Assembly (NCBI GenBank): GCA_945903635.1
Contig: CAMDOT010000006.1
Location: 1-64,000, forward strand
DNA from: Rhizobium sp. Q54
GTDB taxonomy: Bacteria > Pseudomonadota > Alphaproteobacteria > Reyranellales > Reyranellaceae
Direction of reading: 5' to 3'
Length of the DNA: 64,000 nucleotides
The position numbers were made by a program, and so were the translations under genes. The notes below the pieces were generated by a model. That model worked only from the letters and a program-made list of their open reading frames with translations. It was not told the DNA's origin and did no database searches. Below, in pieces: positions 54,175 to 62,933 of the stretch (within the stretch, counting starts at the first letter, position 1; every line of letters starts with the position of its first letter).

Positions 54175-55296
54175 CTATGTGCCGCTGCGCCGGCGTTCTT
54201 CGGCCAGGAGCCGTTCCTTGCGCGCGACGCCCCAGCGGTAGCCGGTGAGCGATCCGCCGGCGCCGACGGCACGGTGGCAGGGAATGACGCCGGCCGCCTG
54301 GTTGGTGGCGCAGGCCCGGCCGACGGCGCGGGCGGCCTTCGGTTCGCCGATGCGCCGGGCGATCTCGCCATAGGTGCGGGTCTGGCCGGCCGGGATCTCG
54401 GTCAGTGCCTTCCAGACCTTCCATTGGAAAGCCGTGCCCACGATGTCGAGCGGCACGTCGGGCGCATCGAGGGCGGTGGGCTTGCGGCCATAGAGCCGGG
54501 CCAGCACGCTTTTCACGCGCGGGCCAAGGGTATTGTCGTTGCGGGCGATGTCGGCTGCCGGGAAGTCGTTCTGCAGGGACTTTTCCAGCGCGCTGTCGTT
54601 GTCGCCCAGGAAGACCGCGGCAATGCCCTTGTGGGTCGCCGCCACCAGCACGCGGCCATAGTCCGAATCGACCGTCGTGTAGTCGATATGGGCTCCGGCA
54701 CCGCCCTTGGCATAGGTCGCGGGCGTCATGCCCAGCGCCTTGTCGCTGCTCTCATAGACGCGGCTGGGCGAGCCGTATCCCGCGCCATAGAGCGCGCCGG
54801 CCACCGTCTCGCCACCGCGCAATGCCTTGCGGAAGCGCAGGCGCTTGCGCGCCGCCAGCCAGTCGCGCGGATTGACGCCCAGTTCGGCGATGAAACGCTT
54901 GCTGAGCGCGCCGCTCGACAGGCCGACCTGGCGTGCCACGGCCGCCAGCGATGGTGCCGTGTCGGCTTCGGCCGAGTCGAAAAGGGCGCAAGCCCGGGCC
55001 ACGGGCCGGCTGAGGCCCGTTTCGGTCAGCCAGTCACGCGGCTTGCAGCGCTTGCAGGCGCGGAACCCCGCCGCCTCGGCCGCATCGGGCGAGGCGTGGA
55101 AATCCACGTTCCGGCGCAACGGCGTCCGGGCGGCGCACGACGGCAGGCAGTAGACCCCGGTCGATTTGACCGAGAACCAGAACCGGCCGTTGAAAGCCCG
55201 ATCGCGCCGCAGGAGGGCCTGCCAGCTCGTATCCGGGTCAGGAAGGGTGTGGGTGGCGAGTGCCAAGGTGGGAAGCGAGAGAGGATGTTGGGTCAT
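54175..55296 (-). CDS. ada: Bifunctional DNA repair methyltransferase/activator Ada
   Basis: 373 residues, three domains in order. The N-terminal methylphosphotriester acceptor is zinc-bound (VYCLPSCAARTPLRRNVDFH...FRACKRCKP, four Cys). The AraC-type DNA-binding part is ~115-200 (LAAVARQVGLSSGALSKRFIAELGVNPRDWLAARKRLRFRKAL). The C-terminal O6-methylguanine methyltransferase has acceptor motif VIPCHRAVGAGGSLTGYRWG. Methylation of the first domain turns it into an activator of the adaptive response. Confidence 0.95.
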   Translation of the reverse strand: MTQHPLSLPTLALATHTLPDPDTSWQALLRRDRAFNGRFWFSVKSTGVYCLPSCAARTPLRRNVDFHASPDAAEAAGFRACKRCKPRDWLTETGLSRPVARACALFDSAEADTAPSLAAVARQVGLSSGALSKRFIAELGVNPRDWLAARKRLRFRKALRGGETVAGALYGAGYGSPSRVYESSDKALGMTPATYAKGGAGAHIDYTTVDSDYGRVLVAATHKGIAAVFLGDNDSALEKSLQNDFPAADIARNDNTLGPRVKSVLARLYGRKPTALDAPDVPLDIVGTAFQWKVWKALTEIPAGQTRTYGEIARRIGEPKAARAVGRACATNQAAGVIPCHRAVGAGGSLTGYRWGVARKERLLAEERRRSGT

Positions 55297-55356
55297 GGCG
55301 CCATAAAAGCACCATGACTCAACCTGCTCTATCCGCCTGCCGACGGCAATTCCCGC

Positions 55357-55596
55357 TTAGGCCCAGAAGCCTTTATGGGCCTCGAAGCGCGCCGTCGCCC
55401 GGTCGAGTCCGATGTCGCGCAACAGGCGCTCGTCGAGCTCGGACAGCTGGCGTCGCGAACGGGCGAGTTCGGCGCGGGTCATGACGGCCTCGATCCCAAC
55501 GACAACCGCACCGGCCATCAGCGCGACAGTGCGGCCGAGGGAGAAGGAGGGAGTACCGGTACGGGCGAAAGACCGCACGCTGGAAAGGGTCGACAT
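55357..55596 (-). CDS. DUF1127 protein
   Basis: 79 residues. A hydrophobic stretch at ~20-38 (GRTVALMAGAVVVGIEAVM) precedes the DUF1127 motif RRQLSELDERLLRDIGLDRATARFEAHKGFWA (48-79). Small Arg-rich DUF1127 proteins in alphaproteobacteria are linked to RNA and phosphate or carbon metabolism. The gene is divergent from the LysR regulator, which probably controls it. Confidence 0.85.
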   Translation of the reverse strand: MSTLSSVRSFARTGTPSFSLGRTVALMAGAVVVGIEAVMTRAELARSRRQLSELDERLLRDIGLDRATARFEAHKGFWA

Positions 55597-55709
55597 GACT
55601 TAGCTCCGTTTGAGGCGTTGAGTGCTCGGGGGAGCCTCTTTGTGCCTCGTTTCTTCAGTATATTTGCGCTACAATGCCTCCAGTTACAAAGGATGAAACC
55701 TCGGGGGAG

Positions 55710-55726
55710 GCATAGAAAATCTATGC
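55710..55726. promoter_or_regulatory. LysR-type operator
   Basis: GCATAGAAAATCTATGC is an inverted repeat with 6-base arms and a 5-base centre, fitting the T-N11-A rule of LysR sites. It lies 14 bases before the LysR start and ~115 bases before the divergent DUF1127 gene. Confidence 0.65.
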
Positions 55727-55739
55727 ATGAGTGCCTTAA

Positions 55740-56663
55740 ATGAGCCGCTCTCAATTGCCACTGAATGCACTCCGCGCCTTCGAGGCCGCCGCTCGTCACG
55801 CCAGTTTCACGCATGCCGCCGAAGAGCTGCACGTCACCCAGGCGGCCGTCAGCCACCAGGTGAAGGCGCTTGAGGAGAGGCTCGGCGTGGCGCTGTTCGT
55901 GCGCCGCCCGCGCGGGCTCGAGATCACCAGCGAGGGCGCGGCCCTGCTGCCCGATCTGCGCGACGCCTTCGACCGCATGACCAACGCGCTGGAGCGGGTC
56001 GGCCGCAAAGCCAACTCCGGTACGCTGAACGTCAGCCTGGTGACGACCTTCGCGCTGGGCTGGCTGGCGCCGCGCCTGCATCGTTTCCAGTCCAAGCATC
56101 CCGAGATCGAGGTGCGCATGACGACGACGCAGCGCCGGGTCGATTTCGCGCGCGAGGATTTCGACTGCGCCATCCGCTTCACCGTCCAGCCCGAGGCCGA
56201 TGTTCACGCCACGCGCCTGTTCAGCGACGTGCTGACGCCGCTTTGCGGCAAGCGCTATCGCGACAAGCTGAAGACCCTCGACGATCTGAAGCGCGTGCCC
56301 TTCATCGACATGACCTACGACCCCGAATGGGCGATCTGGCTGCGCGCGGTGGGGCTTGGCGATTTCAAGCCCAAGCGCGTGCTGACCTTCGATTCGACGA
56401 TGATCGCCGTCGAGGCGGCGATGGAAGGGGCCGGCGTGGCCCTCGGCCCGCCGCAGCTCTTCCGCGAGGAGCTGGCATCGGGCCGTCTGTTCCAGCCGTT
56501 TCCGCAGATCGTCGACAGCGGCAAGGCGTGGTGGTTCGTCTGTCCGCCAGCTTCGGTGGGTCGGCCCAAGACGCGCGCCTTCGAGGAATGGCTGGTCGAG
56601 GAACTCAGCGCGCCACAAATGCGATCCGGCCGGCCGGCACTGGCCGCCGCGAGTCGTCGTTGA
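55740..56663 (+). CDS. LysR family regulator, GcvA-like
   Basis: 307 residues. HTH at ~8-66 (LPLNALRAFEAAARHASFTHAAEELHVTQAAVSHQVKALEERLGVALFVRRPRGLEIT), in the GcvA/TrpI-like spelling, and a periplasmic-binding-like effector domain (~95-300). No clear ribosome binding site precedes the ATG. It probably binds the palindrome at 55710 and controls itself and the divergent DUF1127 gene. Effector unknown. Confidence 0.92.
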   Translation: MSRSQLPLNALRAFEAAARHASFTHAAEELHVTQAAVSHQVKALEERLGVALFVRRPRGLEITSEGAALLPDLRDAFDRMTNALERVGRKANSGTLNVSLVTTFALGWLAPRLHRFQSKHPEIEVRMTTTQRRVDFAREDFDCAIRFTVQPEADVHATRLFSDVLTPLCGKRYRDKLKTLDDLKRVPFIDMTYDPEWAIWLRAVGLGDFKPKRVLTFDSTMIAVEAAMEGAGVALGPPQLFREELASGRLFQPFPQIVDSGKAWWFVCPPASVGRPKTRAFEEWLVEELSAPQMRSGRPALAAASRR

Positions 56664-56789
56664 CCGGCCGCCGCTGACCGACGGCGGCGCGGGTCGAGAC
56701 CGGCAACAAAACTAATCCCCGAGAAGAGGGGCGATGAGGACGGAACGGCAAATGACGAGGCCGTTCGCTTCGCGCTAAAAGACCCTCCC

Positions 56790-57254
56790 ATGAGCTGGTT
56801 CAAACGTTCGCGTGATACCGCCGAAGGCCCCAAGGGCCCAGCCGCTGCCCGCAGCTTCGTGCTGGGTGGCATCGAAGTCACCGGCCCGTGGGCCCGCGCC
56901 TCCTTGCCGGCTTCGGCGGACGGCGGCGGCTTCTTTACACTCACCAACAAGGGAACGGTCCCGGACCGGCTGATCGCCGCCAGCAGTCCGCTGGCCGAGC
57001 GCGTCGAGATCCACTTCATCAAGGTGGTGGGCGACGGCCTGCGGATGCGCGAACGCGAGGGTGGCCTTGCCCTGCCGCCAGGCACCACGCTGACGCTGAA
57101 GCCGCGCGGCTATCATCTGTTGCTGACGGGCCTCAAGGCGCCGCTTGAACCGGGGTCGCAGGCGCCGGTCACGCTGGCTTTTGAAAACGCCGGCAAGATG
57201 GACATCGAACTGGCCGTCGAGGCGCCGGGTCCGGTCGGTACGCAAACGCTCTGA
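56790..57254 (+). CDS. PCu(A)C-like copper-chaperone domain protein without signal peptide
   Basis: 154 residues. The fold and first half of the copper motif match PCu(A)C: GPWARASLPASADGGGFFTLTNKG, then IHFIKVVGDGLRM (His and Met 11 apart). The second half reads GYHLLL where HxM is normal, so the second Met ligand is absent. The N-terminus MSWFKRSRDTAEGPKGP is not a signal peptide, although family members act in the periplasm on cytochrome oxidase assembly. It may be cytoplasmic, mis-started, or degenerate in copper binding. Confidence 0.75.
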   Translation: MSWFKRSRDTAEGPKGPAAARSFVLGGIEVTGPWARASLPASADGGGFFTLTNKGTVPDRLIAASSPLAERVEIHFIKVVGDGLRMREREGGLALPPGTTLTLKPRGYHLLLTGLKAPLEPGSQAPVTLAFENAGKMDIELAVEAPGPVGTQTL

Positions 57255-57263
57255 TCCGGCCAG

Positions 57264-58292
57264 CTACGCCGGATAGCGATGATGCCCGCCGAAGGCATCC
57301 TCGACGTCGAGCGCCGATGGATCGTCGCCGAGATAGGCCGGCCCGATCGGCACCTTGCCATGGCCGCCAGGCACATCGAGCACATAGGTCGGCTGGGCGA
57401 GGCCTGAAAGACGGCCGCGCAGCGCCTTCATCAATTCCTGGCCGCGCGCGATGGAGACGCGGAAATGGGCGGTGCCGCGCACCAGGTCGGGATGATGCAG
57501 GTAGTAGGGCTTTACCCGGGCCGTCACCAGCGCCCGCATGAGCTGGTCCAGGGTCTCGACGTCGTCGTTGATGCCGCGCAGCAGGATGGTCTGGCCCATC
57601 AGGGGAATGCCTGCATCGGCGAGGCGCGCCAGCGCGGCCCGCGTCGAGGCCGCGAGTTCGCGGGCATGGTTGCAATGAATGCCGAGCCAGAGGCTCGCGC
57701 GCCGCGGTTTGAGCGCGACAACCAATTCGTCGGTCACCCGCCCCGGATCGACGATCGGCACGCGGGAATGAACGCGGATGACGGCGACGTGCGGGATCGC
57801 ATCGAGGGCCGCAATCAGCTCGGCCATCCGGCGCGGTGCCAGCATCAGCGGGTCGCCGCCGGTCAGGATCACTTCCCAGATCTCGAGATGGTCGCGGATG
57901 TAGTCGAGCGCCGTCTCGAGCTCGGCCGCCGACAGCGCCTCGCCGCCGGGGCCGACTTTTTCACGCCGGAAGCAGAAGCGGCAATAGACCGGGCAGACAT
58001 GCAGCGGCTTCAGCAGCACGCGGTCGGGATAGCGATGCACCAGCCCCTTCACCGGCGAACGCGCCTCGTCGCCGATCGGGTCGGCGAGTTCGTCAGCCGA
58101 CACCTCGGTCTCGGCGGCGCTCGGCACGAACTGGCGGGCGATGGGATCGTGCGCGAGGTCGCCGCGGTCGATCAGCGCCAGCATCTCCGGCGTGATGGCG
58201 ATGGCCATCGATTGGGCAGCCTCCGCCAGCCGCGGGTCGGGGCTCAGAAGCCCCTCGCGGTCCAGTTCCTGCAAGGTGCGCAAGGTCGGCAT
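57264..58292 (-). CDS. KamA/EpmB family lysine 2,3-aminomutase-like radical SAM enzyme
   Basis: 342 residues. The radical SAM motif HVCPVYCRFCFRREKVG has Cys100, Cys104 and Cys107; ILTGGDPLML binds SAM; and YVLDVPGGHGKVPIG near the end carries the PLP lysine. The length fits EpmB (beta-lysylation of elongation factor P) more than the larger catabolic KamA. No EF-P or EpmA gene is in the window, so EpmB versus aminomutase is open. An in-frame ATG at 58334 would add 14 residues. Convergent with the PCu(A)C-like gene. Confidence 0.87.
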   Translation of the reverse strand: MPTLRTLQELDREGLLSPDPRLAEAAQSMAIAITPEMLALIDRGDLAHDPIARQFVPSAAETEVSADELADPIGDEARSPVKGLVHRYPDRVLLKPLHVCPVYCRFCFRREKVGPGGEALSAAELETALDYIRDHLEIWEVILTGGDPLMLAPRRMAELIAALDAIPHVAVIRVHSRVPIVDPGRVTDELVVALKPRRASLWLGIHCNHARELAASTRAALARLADAGIPLMGQTILLRGINDDVETLDQLMRALVTARVKPYYLHHPDLVRGTAHFRVSIARGQELMKALRGRLSGLAQPTYVLDVPGGHGKVPIGPAYLGDDPSALDVEDAFGGHHRYPA

Positions 58293-58388
58293 TGCGGCGT
58301 GAAATAGAAGGCCAGCCCCGCTTTGACGAGTCATTTCGTGTCGGCCAATGTCGGCCGAACCGATCCCCTCCCCACAGGAATGCCGCCC

Positions 58389-59669
58389 ATGCTCGAGAGC
58401 GCCGTCAAAACCAAAATCATGAGCGAGGTCGACCGCCAGTTCGACGACCAGATGAAGGTGCTGGCCGATCTGGTGAGGATCCCCTCGACCCGGTTCCAAG
58501 AGGCGCCGGCGCAGGACATGATGGCCCGCCTCTTCAAGGAAGACGGGCTGGGCGTCGACCGCTGGCAGATCAAGATCGACGATCTCAAGCACCTGCCGGG
58601 CTACTCGCCGCATTCGCTGGACTATGACGATGCCTGGAACGTCGTCGGCGCCTGGCGGCCGTCGAACCCGAAGGGCCGTTCGCTGATCCTCAACGGGCAT
58701 ATCGATGTCGTGCCCGAGGGGCCGCACGAGATGTGGGCGCGCAATCCCTACGATGCGTACATCAAGGATGGCTGGATGTACGGTCGCGGTTCGGGCGACA
58801 TGAAGGCAGGGTTGATCCTCAACGTCTTCGCGCTGCGCGCCCTGCGCGCGCTGGGCTACATGCCGGCGGCCGACGTCTACCAGCAGTCGGTGGTCGAGGA
58901 AGAGTGCACGGGCAACGGCGCGCTGGCCTGCCTGCAGCGCGGCTATCGAGCCGAGGCGGCGCTGATCCCCGAGCCGTCGGGCTGCACGCTCACGGTCTCG
59001 CAGGTCGGCGTCATGTGGTTCCAGGTCAAGGTCACCGGACACCCGGTCCACGTCTACAAGGCTGATGCCGGCTCGAACGCGATCGAATCCGCCTTCCGCC
59101 TGATCCAGCAGTTGCGCGAGCTCGAGAAGAAGTGGAACGCGCTCAAGGTCCACGACAAGCACTACTGCGACCATCACCATCCGGTGAACTTCAACGTCGG
59201 CAAGATCGCCGGCGGCGATTGGGCGAGCTCGGTGCCGTCCTGGTGCACCTTCGACATGCGCGTGGGCGTGCTGCCGACGCAGACCCTCAAGGAGTGCCGG
59301 CAGGAGGTCGAGGACACGATTCGCCAGGCCGCGGCCAACGATCCCTTCCTCGGCAACAACTTGCCGACCGTGAGCTGGGAGGGCTTCCAGGCCGAGCCCT
59401 ATGTGCTCAAGAACCACGAGCATGTGCGGGACATCCTGGCGGAAGCGCACAAGACGGTATTCGGGGCGGAACTCGACGATCGCCGGACGACCGGCACGAC
59501 GGATGCCCGCTTCTTCGGCCTCTATGCCGGCCTGCCGGCTTTGGTCTATGGACCGCAGTCGGACGACGTCCACGGCTTCGACGAGCGCGTGAACCTCGAA
59601 TCGATCCGCAAGATCACGCAGTCGACGGCGCTTTTCATCGCCGAGTGGTGCGGCCTGCAGAAGGCGTGA
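58389..59669 (+). CDS. M20 family metallopeptidase (ArgE/DapE-like)
   Basis: 426 residues. Zinc-binding motif LNGHIDVVPEGP (His104, Asp106), the bridging YGRGSGDMKAG (Asp137), and SVVEEECTGNGALA with the catalytic Glu170/Glu171. The dimerisation domain is ~205-320, and GTTDARFFGLYAGLPALVYGPQSDDVHGFDERV holds the last ligands. Members are acetylornithine deacetylase, succinyl-diaminopimelate desuccinylase or amidohydrolases; the substrate is not clear. ATG at 58389 is preferred over 58380, since AGGA lies 9 bases before it. Confidence 0.88.
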   Translation: MLESAVKTKIMSEVDRQFDDQMKVLADLVRIPSTRFQEAPAQDMMARLFKEDGLGVDRWQIKIDDLKHLPGYSPHSLDYDDAWNVVGAWRPSNPKGRSLILNGHIDVVPEGPHEMWARNPYDAYIKDGWMYGRGSGDMKAGLILNVFALRALRALGYMPAADVYQQSVVEEECTGNGALACLQRGYRAEAALIPEPSGCTLTVSQVGVMWFQVKVTGHPVHVYKADAGSNAIESAFRLIQQLRELEKKWNALKVHDKHYCDHHHPVNFNVGKIAGGDWASSVPSWCTFDMRVGVLPTQTLKECRQEVEDTIRQAAANDPFLGNNLPTVSWEGFQAEPYVLKNHEHVRDILAEAHKTVFGAELDDRRTTGTTDARFFGLYAGLPALVYGPQSDDVHGFDERVNLESIRKITQSTALFIAEWCGLQKA

Positions 59670-59697
59670 TGTGCTGGCAGTGCCTGCAATCTGAAAT

Positions 59698-59975
59698 TTG
59701 CAGGTTCGACAGGTTTTTGCTAAATTTTTTGCTATGATGGGAGACGCCTGACGGAGAAATCCGCCGGGCGTTTTTTATGGTCCAAATGGTCCACGAAATG
59801 GTCCACGCCGGTGCTTCGGACTGGGACACGCATTCCGAAAGCCACTTTCGCCGATTCCGTGGCAGTCGTCGCGGCTATTTCTTTTCCCGATCAACGGGTT
59901 GGAGAGCGTTTCGGGACACCGATCCCGAACAAACAAACCCCGTTCAGGCGTGGCAGGGAATGGTCCACTTTCCGC
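59698..59975 (+). repeat. ~300-bp dispersed element with promoter-terminator head (copy 2)
   Basis: This fills the 313-base gap between the M20 and DMT transporter genes. It opens TTGCAGGTTCGACAGG, then a -10-like TAAATT at 17-base spacing (59721) and a second TATGAT (59733-59738). A hairpin with a six-T run (59744-59776) follows at once. TGGTCCACGC (~59801; the word ATGGTCCA repeats three times nearby) and CAGGGAATGGTCCACTT (~59954) come in the same order as in the copy at 41415. A short open frame in between is not convincing. Confidence 0.55.
59744..59776 (+). terminator. Rho-independent terminator inside dispersed element copy 2
   Basis: ACGCC pairs with GGCGT with an inner CGG/CCG stem, followed by TTTTTT. 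Lies ~6 bases after the TATGAT box. Confidence 0.6.
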
Positions 59976-59982
59976 GACGCCT

Positions 59983-60846
59983 CTAGCGCAGGCGCCGGCC
60001 CGAGGCGAACACGCCGATCGCCACGCCGCCCAGCACGATGACGACGCCCAGCAGGCGCAGGCCGCCGATCGGCTCGTCGACCAGCAGCGAGGCGAAGAGG
60101 AGGGCGACACAAGGCACAAGCAGCGAGATCGGCCCGACCTTGCCGGCGGGATAAGTCCGCAGCAGCGTGCCCCAGATGAGGTAGCCCAGCCACATCACGG
60201 GCACGACCGTATAGAAGAGCACGAACCAGCCGCGCCAGGTCGGATGGAGGATCGGCGTCAGGAGCGCATCGGGCCCTTCGATGACAAGGCTCATCAGCGC
60301 GAACGGGATCGGCGGCAGCACGCTCGCCCAGACGGTGACGGCGAACATCGACGTGCCGCGCGCCGAGCGGAAGAAGAGGTTGCCGACGGCCCAGGTCAGC
60401 GCCGAGAGCAGCGCCAGGCCGACGGCCAAGATGCTTGCCGTGCCTTCCACCGAGCGGCCGATAACGACCACGCCGACGGCCGCGGCGGCGAGACCCAGCC
60501 ATTGGGCGCGCGTGGCGTGCTCGCGCAGGAAGACGGCGGCCAGCACCACGGTGAGCGGGCCCTGCAACTGCACCAGCACCGAGGTGAGTCCGGGCGGCAG
60601 GCCTGCCTGCATGGCGAAGAACAGGAAGACGAACTGGCCGCCGAACATGAAGCCGCCGATGCCGGCCAGCGTCGCCCAGGAGATGTCGGGCCGGGCCACG
60701 AACAGCGCGGGGAGCGCGCACAGCACGAAGCGCCAGGTCGCGAAGGCGAAGGGCGGGAACTCGTCGAGGCCGAAACGGATGACGGTGAAGTTGAGACCCC
60801 ACATCGCCACGATGAGAAGCGCCGCGGCCGCGTGGAGCGGTTTCAC
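59983..60846 (-). CDS. EamA/DMT family transporter
   Basis: 287 residues, ten membrane helices in two EamA repeats: GLNFTVIRFGLDEFPPFAFATWRFVLCALPALFV and the second half opening GTASILAVGLALLSALTWAVGNLFFR. GTG start at 60846. Family members export amino acids and small metabolites; the substrate is unknown. It lies 32 bases after leuD on the same strand and may be transcribed with leuCD. Confidence 0.88.
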   Translation of the reverse strand: MKPLHAAAALLIVAMWGLNFTVIRFGLDEFPPFAFATWRFVLCALPALFVARPDISWATLAGIGGFMFGGQFVFLFFAMQAGLPPGLTSVLVQLQGPLTVVLAAVFLREHATRAQWLGLAAAAVGVVVIGRSVEGTASILAVGLALLSALTWAVGNLFFRSARGTSMFAVTVWASVLPPIPFALMSLVIEGPDALLTPILHPTWRGWFVLFYTVVPVMWLGYLIWGTLLRTYPAGKVGPISLLVPCVALLFASLLVDEPIGGLRLLGVVIVLGGVAIGVFASGRRLR

Positions 60847-60850
60847 AAGG

Positions 60851-60892
60851 TTACAGCCAGACCGTCACAGCCAGATCGTCACAGCCAGACCC
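60851..60892. repeat. Triplicated 14-bp unit at the leuD 3' end
   Basis: TTACAGCCAGACCG, TCACAGCCAGATCG and TCACAGCCAGACCC stand in tandem. The third unit holds the leuD stop codon and its last codons, so the 3' end of leuD was copied into the gap before the DMT gene. Confidence 0.85.
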
Positions 60893-61496
60893 ACGGACGG
60901 GCGGTCTTGTCGCCGGTCTGCCAAGCCTCGATCTCGCCCTTGCGGCTCATGGTCTGGGCGATGTCGTCCAGTCCATTGAGCATGGCGTGCTGGCGCCGCG
61001 CATCGATCTGGAAGGAAATGGTGCGCCCCGTGGGAGACACGACGGTGCAGTTCTCCAGGTCGACGGTGACGCGGGCATTGCCGGGCGAGGCCTTCATTTC
61101 GTCGGCCAGCTGCTCGATCTCCTCGATCGGCAGCGGCACCGGCAGGATGCCGTTCTGGAAGCAGTTGTTGTTGAAGATGTCGCCGAAGTAGGGCGCGATC
61201 ACCGTCTTGATGCCCATGCCCTTGAGCGCCCACACCGCGCCCTCGCGGCTGGAGCCGCAGCCGAAATTCTCCCGGCTGAGGATGATCGGCGCGCCGCGAT
61301 AAGGCTCCTGGTTGAAAATGCAGTCCGGGTCCTCGCTGCCGTCGGGCTTGAAGCGGATCTGCTCGAAGCAATAGGGCCCGAGCCCGTCGCGGGTCACGTT
61401 GTCGACCAGCCGCTCGATGCGGATGATCAGGTCGGTGTCGACGTTCTGGCGCATCAACGGTGTCGCCACGCCGGTCACCTTGGTGAATTTGTCCAT
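60879..61496 (-). CDS. leuD: 3-isopropylmalate dehydratase small subunit
   Basis: 205 residues beginning MDKFTKVTGVATPLMRQNVDTDLIIR. The swivelling-domain signature APIILSRENFGCGSSREGAVWALKGMGIKTVIAPYFGDIFNNNCFQNGILP is complete. With LeuC it isomerises isopropylmalate in leucine synthesis. The start at 61496 lies behind GAGGAA and 13 bases after the leuC stop; the in-frame ATG at 61529 would overlap leuC. Confidence 0.96.
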   Translation of the reverse strand: MDKFTKVTGVATPLMRQNVDTDLIIRIERLVDNVTRDGLGPYCFEQIRFKPDGSEDPDCIFNQEPYRGAPIILSRENFGCGSSREGAVWALKGMGIKTVIAPYFGDIFNNNCFQNGILPVPLPIEEIEQLADEMKASPGNARVTVDLENCTVVSPTGRTISFQIDARRQHAMLNGLDDIAQTMSRKGEIEAWQTGDKTARPWVWL

Positions 61497-61509
61497 GATC
61501 AGATCTTCC

Positions 61510-62907
61510 TCACCCAATTTTTCTGACATCGGCGATGGCGCCCTTGATCGCGGCGGCCGCGGCCATGGCGGGGCTCGCGAGATGGGTGCGCGCGCCGGGG
61601 CCCTGGCGGCCGACGAAGTTGCGGTTGGAGGTCGAGACGCTGCGCATGCCGGGCGGCACGCGCTCGCCGTTGGAGGCGAGGCACATCGAGCAGCCGGGCT
61701 CGCGCCATTCGAAGCCCGCGTCGAGGAACACGCGGTCGAGTCCCTCGGCCTCGGCCTCGGCCTTGATGCGCACCGAGCCGGGCACGACCCAGGCGGTCAC
61801 ATGGTCGGCCTTGTGCCGGCCCCGCACGATCGAGGCGGCGGCGCGCAGGTCGGTGATGCGGGAGTTGGTGCAGGAGCCGATGAACACCCAGTCTACCTTG
61901 GTGCCCTCGATCGGCTTGCCGGGCTCGAGGCCCTGGTATTTAAGCGCGGCTTCCCAAGCCCCGCGCTTCTCCTCGGGGCCCGTGCGCGGATCGGGGATGG
62001 CGCGGTCGACGGCGATGACGTGTTCGGGGCTGGTGCCCCAGGTGATCTGCGGCGCCACGTTCTTCATGTCGACCGAGTGCTCACGATCGAACTCGGCGTC
62101 GGGATCGGTCGGCAGCGTGCGCCAGTGGGCGACGGCGCGGTCCCACATCGCACCCTTGGGCGCATAGTCGCGGCCGGCGAGATATTCGTAAGTCGTGTCG
62201 TCGGGCGCCACCATGCCGGTGCGCGCGCCCATCTCGATGGTGAGGTTGCAGAGGGTGAGGCGCGCCTCGACCGACAGCGCGCGGACCGCCGAGCCCGCGT
62301 ACTCGACCGAGAATCCCGTGCCGGCGGCGGTGCCGAGCTCGCCGATCAGGTGAAGGATCATGTCCTTGGCCGTGACGCCCGGCATCAGCGCGCCCTCGAA
62401 GCTGGCGCGCAGGCGCTTGGGCTTGCGCTGGACCATGGTTTGCGTCGCGATCACATGCACCAGCTCGGACGAGCCGATGCCGAAGGCCAGCGCGCCCATG
62501 CCGCCGTGCGTGGAAGTGTGGCTGTCGCCGCAGACCAGCGTGGTGCCGGGCAGCGTCAGGCCCTGCTCGGGCCCCATGACGTGCACGATGCCCTGGCCGT
62601 CCTGGCCGAGGTCGAACAGTTTTATGCCATAGGCCTTGGTCGTCTCGCGCATCGACAGGATCAGCGGCTCGCCCGGCGGATGGGTCTTCTCGGTGCGGCC
62701 GGGCTTGGTCGACATGGTGTGGTCGGGCGTGCCGTAGGTGAGCCGCGGCTGCGCCGGCGGATAGCCCTTCTCGATGGCTTCCTTCAGCGCCTTGCCGCCC
62801 GACATGTCGTGCAGCAGCAGCCGGTCGATGTGCAGCAGGACGAAGCCGCTGCCGAGATCGGTGATGACGTGGCTATCCCAGATCTTGTCGAAAAGCGTCT
62901 TGCCCAT
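61510..62907 (-). CDS. leuC: 3-isopropylmalate dehydratase large subunit
   Basis: 465 residues, aconitase superfamily: LLHIDRLLLHDMSGGKALKEA, VCGDSHTSTHGGMGALAFGIGSSELVHVIATQT, and the [4Fe-4S] ligands in FIGSCTNSRITDLRAA and EPGCSMCLASNGE (three Cys). SNRNFVGRQGPGARTHLASPAMAAAAAIKG closes the active site. A GGAGGAACGGC site precedes the ATG at 62907. Operon with leuD. Confidence 0.97.
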   Translation of the reverse strand: MGKTLFDKIWDSHVITDLGSGFVLLHIDRLLLHDMSGGKALKEAIEKGYPPAQPRLTYGTPDHTMSTKPGRTEKTHPPGEPLILSMRETTKAYGIKLFDLGQDGQGIVHVMGPEQGLTLPGTTLVCGDSHTSTHGGMGALAFGIGSSELVHVIATQTMVQRKPKRLRASFEGALMPGVTAKDMILHLIGELGTAAGTGFSVEYAGSAVRALSVEARLTLCNLTIEMGARTGMVAPDDTTYEYLAGRDYAPKGAMWDRAVAHWRTLPTDPDAEFDREHSVDMKNVAPQITWGTSPEHVIAVDRAIPDPRTGPEEKRGAWEAALKYQGLEPGKPIEGTKVDWVFIGSCTNSRITDLRAAASIVRGRHKADHVTAWVVPGSVRIKAEAEAEGLDRVFLDAGFEWREPGCSMCLASNGERVPPGMRSVSTSNRNFVGRQGPGARTHLASPAMAAAAAIKGAIADVRKIG

Positions 62908-62933
62908 TTGCCGTTCCTCCGCGGAGGCGGATA

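Noticed and set aside
59777-59986. 69-residue open frame starting MVQMVHEMVH
   Set aside because: The start is made of the repeated ATGGTCCA words; no site and no similarity I can support.
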